From Paraescarpia echinospica (taxonomy: Eukaryota; Annelida; Polychaeta; Sabellida; Siboglinidae): a stretch of 64,000 bases of DNA. Below the pieces are notes generated by a model, which made no database searches, had not been told where the DNA came from, and was given only the letters and a program-made list of their open reading frames with translations. The stretch spans positions 53,758,346-53,822,345 of the forward strand of contig CM034533.1 in NCBI GenBank assembly GCA_020002185.1. The letters run 5' to 3'. The position numbers were made by a program, and so were the translations under genes. Every line of letters begins with the position of its first letter. Position 1 is the stretch's first letter. This document shows, in pieces, positions 19,493 through 32,452 of this stretch.

Positions 19493-22280
19493 ATACTTTT
19501 TTTTTAAACACACAGAGGTACACACACACAAACACTCACACTGACATACTCATACACACACGCGCGCACGCACGCATTCACGCACCCACGCACTTACACA
19601 CACATACACATACACACAAACACACATTTATACACATAGTTTTTACGTTTGAGCAGTTTCACGATGGTATTGTACCTTGACGGTGTAAAGTTTTGTATAA
19701 TCTGATTACAATTGTAACGTTGCTAATATATTTTGTTTGAGACAGTTACATGAACATGAATTGTGACTCATACGATTCAGATGCGACTGGCTTGCGTTGC
19801 TCTGCATCGTGCCGGGATAATATTTTGTTTTTATACTATTGCACACTTGCGAAAACGTTATTAAAAACAATGACATAATATATAAAATGCACCCATGTGG
19901 CCTTGGTTACACACAGTTAACAATTATCGACTTGTTCCTCACTCTTTTAGAGGAAATACATCAGTAGGTGCGATTCCACGCCTAACTGGGATGCATAATA
20001 ATGTTTTGTACGTCAAAGATAATTGAACCTAACGTTTCATTGAAGGACAGCAGTGTGTGTACCGTTGTTGTTTTAAAACAGTTAGGTTGCAACGTGTTAT
20101 TCTATATCTGCTGGTTGTTGATTGCGCCAACAACGATGAATTAACTTCGGACAATCGTAACAGTATTGTTGTGTTCTAAATGGTACTCCTTTCAAATGCA
20201 CGCATTTAAAATGTGTTACGAGAATTGTTTTATGATAATATTGCATTCTCGCTATTAACAAAGGGCTTAATTGTGTATGGTTAATTAAAATATACATTTT
20301 ATAATACGTAACACAATGTGTTCAATACTTTAATACATGGTACAACAAATTCAAGCTCGTGACGATCGCTGTATTATGGGACACACGAATACTCAAGAGA
20401 ATAATTCGGGATATGCAAATTAGATACTTGGTACATGCAAAAAGTAAACGGCCTGTTATAAGCAACACGATAAATGCCAGTCAGATTACGTGATTGATCA
20501 AGGTCGCATAGGATATTTAAAATGGGGATAGGAAGTTTAATACTCTGGGAACTGGGTGATTTTCCATAGAGTTATTCCCAGCTATTACTGTCTCCCTTGT
20601 CTCAGCGTTGACGATACTAGTACAAGACGTATACACTTAAATAAACACATACCATGAAATAAGACACGGAACATGTAGTCGACGTGTTGATGTGTGTTAT
20701 TGGGACGGTTTATTTATATTACAAGCATTGCATGATTTTCTTAAAAGAAATTATAGAAAGAAACTACACGGTGATTAATTATTCAACGTGATAACATCTT
20801 TTCACGTCATATGGCATAAGCTCAAAACGGTTTATCATTATTAAATAAGAGAGAAATATATAATAATGTAGAAGACGAAATGACAAAACGTTTACATTGG
20901 GAAGCAAAATATGTACAATGAATATAGGGGAAGCTGGGACATGTCCGCACCAATAAGTTATAATGCGTCCTAGCTAGTGAACTACATACACCAGGAGGAT
21001 CTATAATATTGCCTCAATGACTAGTACATGTCATGATTGAAAAATGTCAGTTACCAGTATAAAACAGCAAATAGAAAAACGGATATATAGCCAAATGCTA
21101 CCGCGTCGGTTATGCCTATATGCCATGCCAATAATGAGGTGTAGGGATGCGCACCGGACATGTTCCACCAACCCCTACCAATACCTCAGTATCACATCAA
21201 CAATGGTGATAGGTATACACATCAAGGTGCTCGTTATGCGTATGTACGTACAATCCTGTGGTTATTATAATAGTTAATCGTGGTATTAATGCAGTTCGTA
21301 CACATTTAATCTCGGGAGTAGGGATGAAAGACTTCCTTGAAATACTGTTGAAATAGTATATGATGAAGTGCTATTTTATTATTTCCTACTGGTTCTGAGA
21401 TGGACGAAACTTCACTCCTTCACCCATTCTATCAGCACGGCACCAGCAACATGCAATGTATTACAAATCATTATTTTTAGTGCTCCCATTTGTCTACGGT
21501 ATGACCACGTGATAGCTGTCGTCACAGTGTAAAAAAAATTAGTGATGGGATTATCGAATAAAACCCGCTAAATGCATTACGTGTAAGTGTAAAAAACATG
21601 TAATTTTATTTTACTGTTTGGGAGAGATTCATCCGTAACGAACAAAAATGAAATTTATTGTGAACGACAGCAAACATATTATACTAGCACGCTAACTGTG
21701 GAGTACAGTAGGTGCGTCACAACCCAGGCGCCTCTGTTGGTGTTCATTCGTTTCCTTGCATCATTCGCCTCTGCTGAACTAAATTGGCGATGCATTTTCA
21801 AAAAACAAAATAACAACTTGTTAGCGTTAATTACTTACGTGTGCGTTAGAAGCCCCACTTTTCCAGAGGGTCTTTATTCTACCTCTGCGGGTACCAATCT
21901 CCACCAGAGGGCGCCATTGTGTGAACAATTTCTAAAATAGCAAAACAGTGTAACGATGATAACTGCTGCCCTGTGTGTATTGCTGCTTGTATTAATAAAA
22001 ATGTTACTAATGTCCCATTGTAATTTGATGTTGTTTACAGGTAGGGATTCCCAGTGGGAATGTAGTCTTACGAGCGTCGTTCACCGGTACGCATTACTCA
22101 CCGGTACACACAATATAGGGAGTTCCTAGATATTTTATTATATTTTGAAAGCAAATATAAAAATAACTAGCAGATAAAAACATGCAGCTTGAACCACTGT
22201 TTAACTATTCATGTTTATATATGTGCAGTTTTTAGGTATCTCTCCCGTGAGGTAGATATCCCCGAAAACAAAATGTTGTT

Positions 22281-22286
22281 TTTATT
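22281..22286 (-). terminator. Candidate poly(A) signal of Fuseless-like gene
   Basis: TTTATT on plus is AATAAA on minus, about 280 bp after the stop codon of the minus-strand gene and beyond a small pogo/Tigger-like element. Other TTTATT copies exist nearby (22134-22139), so the choice is uncertain. Confidence 0.3.
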
Positions 22287-22376
22287 TCATTTTATATTAT
22301 TATTTACATTTAAAATAGGGAAAACTAATCAAATATCTCAGGAACACTGAGTATAAACATATTTATATTCACGATA

Positions 22377-22554
22377 CGGTGGAACGTCACTTTTAAGGTC
22401 ACCATCGGGACTGGGCAAAAGTGACCGAAGTGACCTTATTAGCGAGACTAATTTCATATGCATAGTGTATGGAAATAATTTGGGACTATACTAGGGTGAC
22501 CTTAATTGCGAGGTGGCTGTATTACAGAGGTGACCGTGAAACAAGGTTCGACTG
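22377..22554. mobile_element. pogo/Tigger-like MITE
   Basis: Imperfect terminal inverted repeats: left CGGTGGAACGTCACTTTTAA, right (inverted) CAGTCGAACCTTGTTTCACG, both followed by GGTCACC, with TA dinucleotides on each side. At 178 bp without coding capacity it is a miniature element. CAGT-type ends and TA duplication fit the pogo/Tigger branch of Tc1/mariner. It lies 8 bp beyond the stop codon of the Fuseless-like gene, so it probably forms part of its 3' UTR. Confidence 0.7.
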
Positions 22555-22562
22555 TATATTAA

Positions 22563-23321
22563 TTAATCTTCGAATCTGGTTTGCCTGCGGGTGAACGAAC
22601 TGCGGTCGACGAGTTTGGAGCCTGGACTACTGCGTCTCGGCGAGTAGCGACGTGAGTGAGGATATTTGGTATCCTCCCGCGCCGGGGAAAACTTCCTCTG
22701 TCTCCCCGTTCGAGTCGTCGAGCGGGCTGCGTCCCTGTTCTGCCTCACAGCGTCGCTGTCATCTTCCTTAGCCTTGGTGATATCTTCCCGGAAGAAAGCG
22801 GAGAAGTACTGGATGGAAAAGCGCACGCCTTCCCCGTTCTTTGCATCGGCGTCTCGTTCGCAGCCCTTCGAGAGGAGAGTGGAGGAAGAGTAGCACAGAG
22901 AGAGAAGTACAAAAGGGAAGAAATGGGCATAACTGAGGGAGCAGTCAGAGATACCGTCGCGACAGTAGACGGGGAAATAATAGATGATCCCTTCGAAAAA
23001 CAGCCACCAACCGCGCCACACGAGGGCGCAACCGGCGTTTGCCGCCATGATGTAGACGTCTTCGAAAACGAGGCGCTTCGCCGGAAGTGGGTCCTTCTCG
23101 AGGTGTTTTGACATTTCGATGGCATCCGATTGCCGGTACAGTGCCGTCGTGACGACAGCGTAACCGACTGCCCACGACGTGAGTGCGGAGAGCCAGTCGT
23201 ATTGCGGAAATATGATTACGTCATAGATCCGCCATAACGCAATCCAGTGGAGAACGATGGACGTCTCGACGGCTACGACGCTTGCTAGAACGTCCAAGGC
23301 GCTGTCGGTTGTCTTCTGTGG
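22563..23321 (-). CDS. Fuseless-like exon 2 (C-terminal half and stop)
   Basis: Reads PQKTTDSALDVLASVVAVET at its start and ends with TAA at 22563-22565. Carries the last transmembrane segments and the basic Arg/Ser tail. GC-rich third positions contrast with the AT-rich surroundings, supporting coding function. Confidence 0.8.
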   Translation of the reverse strand, partial: PQKTTDSALDVLASVVAVETSIVLHWIALWRIYDVIIFPQYDWLSALTSWAVGYAVVTTALYRQSDAIEMSKHLEKDPLPAKRLVFEDVYIMAANAGCALVWRGWWLFFEGIIYYFPVYCRDGISDCSLSYAHFFPFVLLSLCYSSSTLLSKGCERDADAKNGEGVRFSIQYFSAFFREDITKAKEDDSDAVRQNRDAARSTTRTGRQRKFSPAREDTKYPHSRRYSPRRSSPGSKLVDRSSFTRRQTRFED

Positions 23322-23868
23322 CTGCAGGGAGATATTAAAATGGTTACCATCTCATTTGCATCATGATACTTTTGAAAACAAATGTTCTAATTGATAGGTA
23401 TACTAGTAGGGTGGCTAAGGGAAAGTATCGTTATTTGCCGGATAGAAGCATTAAAACTGGACAGTATATGTAACATTTCACGGCCAATCCGATTAGATGG
23501 GGCTCCACGTCAGATTATGTGTACTTGACCTTGATTGTCAAGGTCAAATGTTACTGAACGTAAAACATAACTGTTTTCAATAGCACCACTGTTGTTGTAT
23601 GTATGTTCGAATATATGTGTGTAATTATGTATGTGTGCATGTATGTGTGCATATATATATATGTATGTCGGTGACTTTGAATTTTAAGGTCAAATATATA
23701 TTTTTTCAAAAACGCTGATTTTGTATATATATGAATGTGTGTGTACTACTCAAGCATGTGTGTCTATATGTATGCATGTATGTATGTATGTGTATGTATA
23801 TATGTATGTATGTATGCATGTATGTATGTATGTGTATGCATGTATGTATGTATGTGTATGTATACATG

Positions 23869-23899
<31 letters not shown>

Positions 23900-26800
23900 A
23901 TATGTATGTATGTATGTATGTATATAGTATGAATGTATGTATGTATGTATATTATTTACTTTGAATGTCAAGGTCAAATATTACTGAACGTGAAATGTAT
24001 ATTATATACATTATATTTTTGTAATACCATCACTGTTTTTGTATGTATGAATGCATGTATTTATGCATTCATACATGCATATATGTAAGTACGTATGTAT
24101 GTATGTATATATATACATCATATATATAATATATATATATATTACGTATATATATATATAATATATATATATATTATATGACATATATATTATATATATA
24201 TATATGTATACGTTTTTATACATACTTACATACTTACACACATGCATGCACGAATGCATAAATACATACATCCATACATACAAATACAGTGATGGTATTG
24301 CAAAAAATATAATGTATATAATTCTTATATATACATTTCACGTTCAGTAATATTTGACCTTGACATATTAGATGGGGTTATATATATTTGCGCGTGTGTA
24401 TTCGTGCATACGAACGTGTCTATATTAGTAGACTTGTAAGTACGTAAGTATTGTTTTTACCTTTTTTATTTCATCGTCCATAGTAACTACAATCGTGTGT
24501 CACCTCATGATACAGGAACACGTGCAAAGGTCCAGTATTAGAGCACGTGCATCGCGCTGCATAAGGCCTTCTATTTTTGCATCGGTACTGCAAAAGCTCC
24601 CGGCACGCTTTGGTAGCTTTGGAAAGCGTTGTCCAAATAGGAAAACGTCTTCAATCATCGAAGTTCTACCCCAAATCCTTGGGAGAAGTCATATCCGGCC
24701 GAGCCACACGACTCAAAGACCATATGCTTGCTTGGTAGATGTTGCGCCTGACGTGTTGTAGAAATGCATCCCCTGTTGGTGGCAGACGATCGAGGCGCAG
24801 TTAGTTTTTCTTCGTGAAAAGTTCTCGTCTTGCATCGTTAACATACGTTGCCTCACTTGACTTGTCATGCATTGGGATGAGGAGCTTCTTCGTTAACGTT
24901 TGTTCTGGTCTAGACACTTTTAACGCAAGAAACGGTGACCTCTCAATGGATACACATGTCTCTGTCACCCCAGGAACTTCAGACAAAGTCTTCCATGCCG
25001 ATCTTTCCCCACGCCATGGAACTCTGAAACGAGACCACAGCCCGTCATGGCATGCAGCATCAGAATTTCCTTGGTTTTCCCCTCTCCAAGGTTGTTACAA
25101 ACGATGCCTGCGTGTGTGTTTCTGACGCTCCGCCCTCTTCCAAATGGAACCAACTGTTGGAAGTTCCGACGGTCGCTTTCAAACAGAAGAACATCCCAAC
25201 GAAAATGACGACAACATCCGTGTCTACAGTGTGCACATTTACTGTCTTATTCCTTGCTGAAGAGCATGCAGAGAGTGGTACATTGCAGGCGTGTTAGTCT
25301 CCTCGTGGGAATATAACTCAACCATGACCGTTCCATGAGCAGCTTCAAAGTTATCATTTATCATGCACACCACCTTGTTTTGTGATCACTGCTCCGTCTG
25401 GATTTCTTCTCCAAGAAACTTGAATGGCTCCTCCTTGTTTTTCGAATCTCACAGGAACTCTAGCCACGAAGAGGCAGACAAGCGCTCAGGTGTAGTTTCA
25501 TTTTCAGCGTTCCATGGCGCGGGAAAAAAGTCGGCTTGGAAGGCTTAGTCTGAAGTTCCCGAGGTGACACGGGCATGTGCAACGATTGCGATGTTACCGT
25601 TTGCAGAGTTACACTTCGCTAGACCATAACTAAAGTTACTGGACTTCGATATCACAATTTATGACAAGTCTAGAGCAGCAATTGTAAGGCAAGACGAGAA
25701 CGTTTCACGAACAAAAACTGCGCCTTCGATCGTTTGCCACCAACAGAAGATGCAAATCGGAAACACGTCATGCACAGCACCCACCAGGCAAGAATGGTGT
25801 CCTTGGGTTGTATGGCTTGGCCGGATGCGCCGTCCCCAAATAATTTTGGATGGAAGTTCGAAGATGGGAAGTGGTATTCCCGGCACGCCTTGGTGGCTTC
25901 TTCCTGAAGCTACCAAGGCGTGCCGGGAGCTTCTGTGGTGTCGATGCAAATATAAATGGCAATGTGCAGCGAGTTGCACGTGCTATAAAGCTGGCCGCAC
26001 AAGGACCTTTACACGTGTTCTTGTGATAAGACGAGATATATGATTATAGTTAGTATGGACGATGAAATAATAAGGTAAAAACATTACTTATATACTTACA
26101 AGTTTACTAATATAGACACGCACGCACGCACGCACACCTGAACACACACACACCACTCTACACACACGCGCGCGCGCACGCACGCACGCACGCACACACA
26201 CAAGCATGTTCGAGGTATTTACGATTCGCTTATGCCATTTCAACGATCTGCCCCGCCAGTCCTCTCCATTCGTCGCGGCTGATGACACCCAGCATCCCGA
26301 GATCCCCGCAATTGTGCAGCTGTATATATATACATACGTACGTACGTACGTGCGTGCGTGCGTGCGTGCATGCATGCATGCATACATACATACATACATA
26401 CATACATACATACATACCTGAAATTGCATGCATACATACATACATACATACATACACACATACATACATACATACATATATACATACATACATACATACA
26501 TACATACATACATACATACATACGGAAATTCAAATTACCTTGATAAAGACTATTTAGTCGAAACCGGTCGGTAAATTGAGAGAGAAATTGAACTTGAAAA
26601 TTCGTAGTATGGCTTATAATCGCCACTACAAGGGCACTCGGAATAAGGAAGACGGCCAGGCTGGTAGCAATATTAACTTGGCTAAACTCCTATTCCAGTT
26701 GCTACAGATGATCCATCATATATCGATCATGAGTAAACAAGCAGAAGGCTCTCCCGTTAAAGCCTTCTTGCATAAAATAGCTGAGTTGAACCATTTCATC

Positions 26801-29800
26801 AGGCCAGCTAGACCGAATTCAGATATCATCAAACGGATTCAAATCCTAAATCGACCTTGGGCTAAACAGGTAGGAGTGATTGTTCACGACCACTACCTCA
26901 CCACGCTAAATTCAATCCTTTCGACATTGAGAAATACTCGTGCCCTCCAAGGACGAGATGTCCAGGGCCCGTCATACGGCGCTCGGTTGGGCTCGAGATA
27001 ATTTCGGTCGGAAGTTGCAAAATTCAGCTTTGAGGAACAACTTTGAGAAACTCTAGGCAGGAGGGGGTGGGAACAGAGACGGCCCTTCTCTGCAACGTCA
27101 GCCGCTCCGTTGCACAAAAATCAGCCTGTCCGTACCATGTCAGCCGTCCCGGTCTAGCGGACATTTGAGGGTCACACCAAGACCCACTCGAAGAGTGACG
27201 CCCAGCTTAGACAACATTCGGCACAAGGTACAGTAAGCCATTCCGGCAATGGGGCAAGGATTAACGTTTGACCCCTTGTCTTTACCAATTCAAATGGTAG
27301 GAACGTTCGGGCCCAAAATGTCAAGGGGGTTGGTATCCCACCACCACCCCCAGTTAGATCTCGACTTCCAAATTCGGATAGGGTCGCCGCGTTTGAACAA
27401 AATAATCTAACCAATAGGGTTGGCTATGCCAAGGCAGGAACATTTAAAGTGAAGTTTCAGAAACATCGGGCGGCCCCCATAATAAACAAAGACAATTTTT
27501 TTCCTCCTCCGAAGACACGATAGGGGACATAAGACGATGGGACGACCCTGCTAGCAATGCTTTCGCTTGTCAAGTCTGCTTTCAGGATGCCTTCAACAAC
27601 GCTTGCTTCCCGTCCGGGACCCACGCACTGATGTTTGCCAAGGCGGTATATTACGACATGCCAGCAGCAGCCGACGCCATTTTCGCTGCTCGCACAACGA
27701 CGGAGGTAAACAAGATGGCAAGGATTTTCCCGGCCAACGACAACACGTGGAATCGTCGAGCTGAGGATCTCCAGTGGGAGATCTTCCAGTCGAAAATCGA
27801 CCACGCCCCGTCCTTCGCGAGAAGACTAGATACTTCGGAAGGAAAGAAATGCATCAGTCATACGTCTGACAACTACTGGGGCACCGGACACGACGGACAC
27901 GGAAGGAACATGTACGGGAAACTACTGATGCAATTCCGTGACTGTGTCCAGGGCGAAGGAAGGATGGGCAAGCTTTCGCGGAAAAACTCAACCACCCAAT
28001 CGACACAACCGTCGACGAGAGACAGCATTGACGAGAACAATACAGCTACCGACGGTGAGCACTCAGAGTGCGAAACAGAGACAACACCTTTGCCAAGCAG
28101 TTCTACGCCCACGACAACAAAGCCACCACGCAAACAGCAAAGGAAGAAGGTAATTATCAGCTCGTCGACTACACTACCAACGGAACGAAGCAGAGGTATG
28201 GCTATAACCCCTCTCACATCGGCACACAAGCCCACTGGCTTCACGCAAGCACCGCTCTACTCCACTGTCGTATCTACTCCACCCATTTCATTTCTATCCT
28301 GTATCCACGGCTAATACACCAGGGACCAAGCCTTCTCCTACTCCGACTGCAGGTCGTAAGCGGCAAACCACTTCTCTATCACCGGGGCCACAGCCGTTGT
28401 TTTCTACTACCATCACCACCCCCCTTTAGCAGCTGCTATCGCCACACCATCCCTGCATCAGGCCATACGTGAGCCATCTTCTCCCAATTCCTTCCCGCCA
28501 CTACCGAGACAATCGTGCTTCCACCTCACTCCAAGTCTCATTCTTTCCTACTTGTCTCCAGACCACGGGTGGACCGCACCATAATTCACAGACTACCCCC
28601 TTCGCTTACTCCTGCACAACGAGTCTCTACTGTGCCCTCCATACATAGAAGCACAAAATGCAAGAAATCCAGCTGGAAGTTACCGATAATCACAAAACGT
28701 GTCGTTATTCTGGGTGACTCGAACGTTTCAGGGATTGTGATCCTATCGGTGGGAATCAACGACAGAGCGAACAAACCAAGTGTGACGACCATCCCTAATT
28801 TGCGAAGGATTGGCGGCTCGAGCAGGCAAGTGTTTTCCTCACTCAATTATCGCCATACCCGAAATAAACTTTTCTGACAGATTACCTCTGGTAGAACAAG
28901 AATACATTATGAGAACTTCGGAGAGCCTACTAGACATTAAGGGCATTGTTGTAATACCTAAATTAGAGGAGTCATCGTTCAAGACAGACACATCAGACAA
29001 CATTCATTGGACACCAGAAACAGCGAACAAAATGCTAACACATTGGTTGTGCCATTTAAACTAAGAAACATTGTGGGCAACCATACCGCACAAAACAAGT
29101 CCAATGATCTGCGCAATCCCACGATTATCTGAAACACAGGCGGAAATCCAAAATTTCGGATTACAATGTATACCAACACCTCATACAAATGATGCAGAAG
29201 ACACGCATGCGTCTATCATGCGTTTTGCTAGACATATCCAACTACGATATTTCTTTCACGGAACGAAACCAACCAAATTAAAAGAGAACTTTACAGCAAA
29301 ATCAACCTGGAATCCGCCTTGCCAAAACGAGGACATTAACTCTAAATTGGAACAACTGAAAGATTTTAGCTCGATAACTAACAAACACCGGAACAGTCTT
29401 GGTAATTTGTCAGAGTCGCAATTGGCGTCGATTTCGGCACTCAAGAGAAACCCATCTATTATTATTAAACCTGCTGATAAAGGCTCGGCCACAGTAATCA
29501 TGTCTAAAGAAAACTATGCCCCAGAGGCGAATCGACAGCTTGCGAACAAAAAAACATATGCTAAACTAGACACGCCGGTCTATCCAGAAGCCGCAGTCCG
29601 CATTTCTGCAACACTAGACAGATTACGACAAACAGGCTACATATCCAAGAAGCAACGAGATTATTTACAGCCACCGGATACACCTCGACAACGTCTGCTC
29701 TATCTATTACCCAAGATTCATAAGGCTAAAGATAAATGGCCTCAGTCTCAAATGCCTCCAGGACGACCGATCATATCCGATTGCAACAGCGAATCATATA

Positions 29801-32418
29801 AAATAGCTGAGTATATTGACTATTTTTAGCCCCATTGGCAGTAACACATGCTTCGTATGTTAAAAACACTACAGATTTCATTGATAAAGTGACTAAAATC
29901 GAAATTCCTATTGATGCGCTACTGTTCTCCGTGGATGTAGAAAGCCTGTACACCAATATTTACAATATTTCGGGGACTGAAGCAGTAAGACAGGCTTTTT
30001 TTTACGAAACCCGGATTTTGACCGCCCAGACGCAAACATTTTAGAACTACTTAAAATTTCCTTAGAACACAACGACTTTTTATTCGGATCAACCTGGTAC
30101 CTTCAAATTAATTTTCGGCACTGCAATGGGGAAACGATTTACCCCCAACTATGCCAATCTTTTTATGGCACTAAGAGAAACAAGCACTAAGGAAATGCAA
30201 CAAATTACAATTAATCTATTTACGATACTTGGACGATAATTTTGGAATCTGGACACATGGGAATGACGAATTCCTAGTTTTCTTGGACATACTAAATAGC
30301 CATCAAAATTGCGTAAAATTAACGTCAGTTACGAGTAAACACTCATATACTTCTTGGACACTACGATCTTTAAAGGCGAACGCTTTAATTCGACGGAGCA
30401 TCTTGACAGCAAGGTTTACTTTAAACCAACAGATACACATCAACTACTGTACAAAGACTCGTTCCATCTTAAACATACCTTCTCTGATATCCTCAAGTCG
30501 CAACTATTACGATTTCACAGGATTTGCAACAATAAATCAGACTTTGAGGAAGCCGTACAAACACTTGTTCATAGCCTGAGGCAAAGGAATTATACATCGC
30601 GTTTTTAAGGCACATTAAAAGCACTACCCTAGCGGACATTAAAAATCAGAACAGGAAAGAACAAGCCGTGAAATGTCAGGTGAAAAGGTGTTTAGCATGT
30701 ACGGTATTTGTAGATTTCACACCTATTAACAACACAAGGAGGCCACCACAGGGCAAAATCAACAATTGCGGTACATCCAGCATGGTTTACCTAATTACCT
30801 GCAACGCCTGCCCCGCAAGATACGTGGGTGAGACTGGCAATCAACTCCGAACACGTCTAAATAATCACAGATCGGACATACGACATCACAACGACACACA
30901 AGTGGCCAAGCACTTTAACAGAGCCGATTTGCGAATTACAATCTTGGAATCAGGGCCATTTTCTGACGTCGCCTCACTGGAAACCATTTACAGACGGAAT
31001 TGTGAATCAAAATGGATTACAAGACTTAAAACTACGCAGCCAGGAGGACTGAATGTTAGAGAGGACTCTTTTGATATTTTACCTTTTGTGATTCGCTTCT
31101 CCCACCAGGGACTAACAATTGCTAAACTAGCTAAAGCCACCTATAAACTGCTTCAAACTGCGTATCAAGAATTATACACGCCGAGATTTATAACAGCATT
31201 CTCTAGGAACAAGAATCTTAACGATATGCTGGTGGCCACCAAATTACAATGAACAATGGACTTCTACAGAACAATGACCCTAGCGTTTAGGACAATTTGA
31301 GACGTCATAGTGTTAGTGCAATTGTGTAGTTGTTAGGGGGATTAGGCAGCATGTGGGGTAGTCAGGTTACAGCAGTGCTGGCTCGTACGGCTTCACATGT
31401 TTCCGTCTCCTGTACAATTATGATAGGATAGATATATTTCATGCACAATTTAATGGCTTATTTTGTTTTTACAGGTTTACCGTCCGAAATAATTACTGAA
31501 TGCCCATATATTCATTATTAATAAAAACGACACGTGTTTGTGGAGGTGTGGGTTGTCAGCAGTAGCGGCTCTGTGGACAGCACCACGACTTCGCATTCCC
31601 GTGTTTACTTTAATTTCAGCGCATACATTCGTACGGCACAGCGTATGTTTTTTAAATAGAGCATCGTCCCCCTCTGATTCAGAAGAACACCATCGGGTCG
31701 CAAATACTTTTTCCATCCTGTAGCGAACCCTCTGTGATTGTATATGTATGTTTTTTAAAACAAAAAAATATGTATTCATCTATGTTATTTAACAAGACAG
31801 ATGAGGGTAACCCCCGGTTACTATCCTCAGCCTTGTCCAATTGGTCATTGTTTAATGTTCAGTGGCATGGGACTGTAACGGCTGAATGCATCCCTGTGCC
31901 ATGACTGGATAATCACGCATTCTTGTCTCCGTTGTAGACCGATAGTCGTTATTTAGATGTACCATTAATCATACACGTTTTTCTTTTGTAGGTTTAATTT
32001 ACCAAAATTGTTTTGCAGAGAAGACCATCTACCCGAAAGGACTAAACTGATTTTATAAGATGTCTGGGTTTAGGGTTCACATTCGCCACCTATACTCCGT
32101 TGCCAGTGCATTAGGGTCTTCGTTCATGTTCCAAATCAATCCTTAACAGAGGATACTTGAGCCCAGTACACCCATTTTTTATCAAATACCTACATACATA
32201 CATACATACATACATACATACATACATAGATACATACATACAAACATACTTATATACCTACATACATACATACATACATACATACATACATACCTACATA
32301 CCTACATACCTACATACATACATACCTACATACCTACATACCTACATACCTACATACCTAAATACATACATACCTACATACATACATACCTACATACATA
32401 CATACATACATACATACA

Positions 32419-32452
<34 letters not shown>

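Larger units (their letters stand above)
19172..22376. other. ADAM17-like 3' flank: no gene recognised
   Basis: This holds the ADAM17-like 3' UTR, of unknown extent. Candidate poly(A) signals are ATTAAA at 19860-19865 and AATAAA at 20640-20645. A 45-bp tandem repeat lies at 19356-19492 and a CA-rich run at 19505-19620. The rest is AT-rich with short unsupported frames. The gene boundary between the convergent ADAM17-like and Fuseless-like genes lies here. Confidence 0.5.
26538..31252 (+). mobile_element. Penelope-like retroelement with NADAR and SGNH accessory ORFs
   Basis: A collinear plus-strand series: hammerhead-like motif (26538-26578), 5' ORF (26585-27001), NADAR ORF (27541-28314), SGNH hydrolase blocks (28650-29064), Penelope-type reverse transcriptase (29071-30608, broken) and GIY-YIG endonuclease (30668-31252). 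Reverse transcriptase followed by GIY-YIG endonuclease defines endonuclease-bearing Penelope-like elements. NADAR and SGNH in this position are unusual to my knowledge. The 3' boundary and any repeat of the 5' end beyond 31252 were not located. It lies in the large intron of the Fuseless-like gene, opposite strand. Confidence 0.85.

Noticed and set aside
21044..21940. Short open frames of 77 and 80 codons between the two host genes
   Set aside because: No motif, no codon-use contrast with the surroundings and no splice partners.
22656..23125. Plus-strand and other-frame open reading frames over the Fuseless-like exon 2
   Set aside because: Shadows of the GC-rich minus-strand coding frame, which alone has hydrophobic segments and a phase-matched splice junction.
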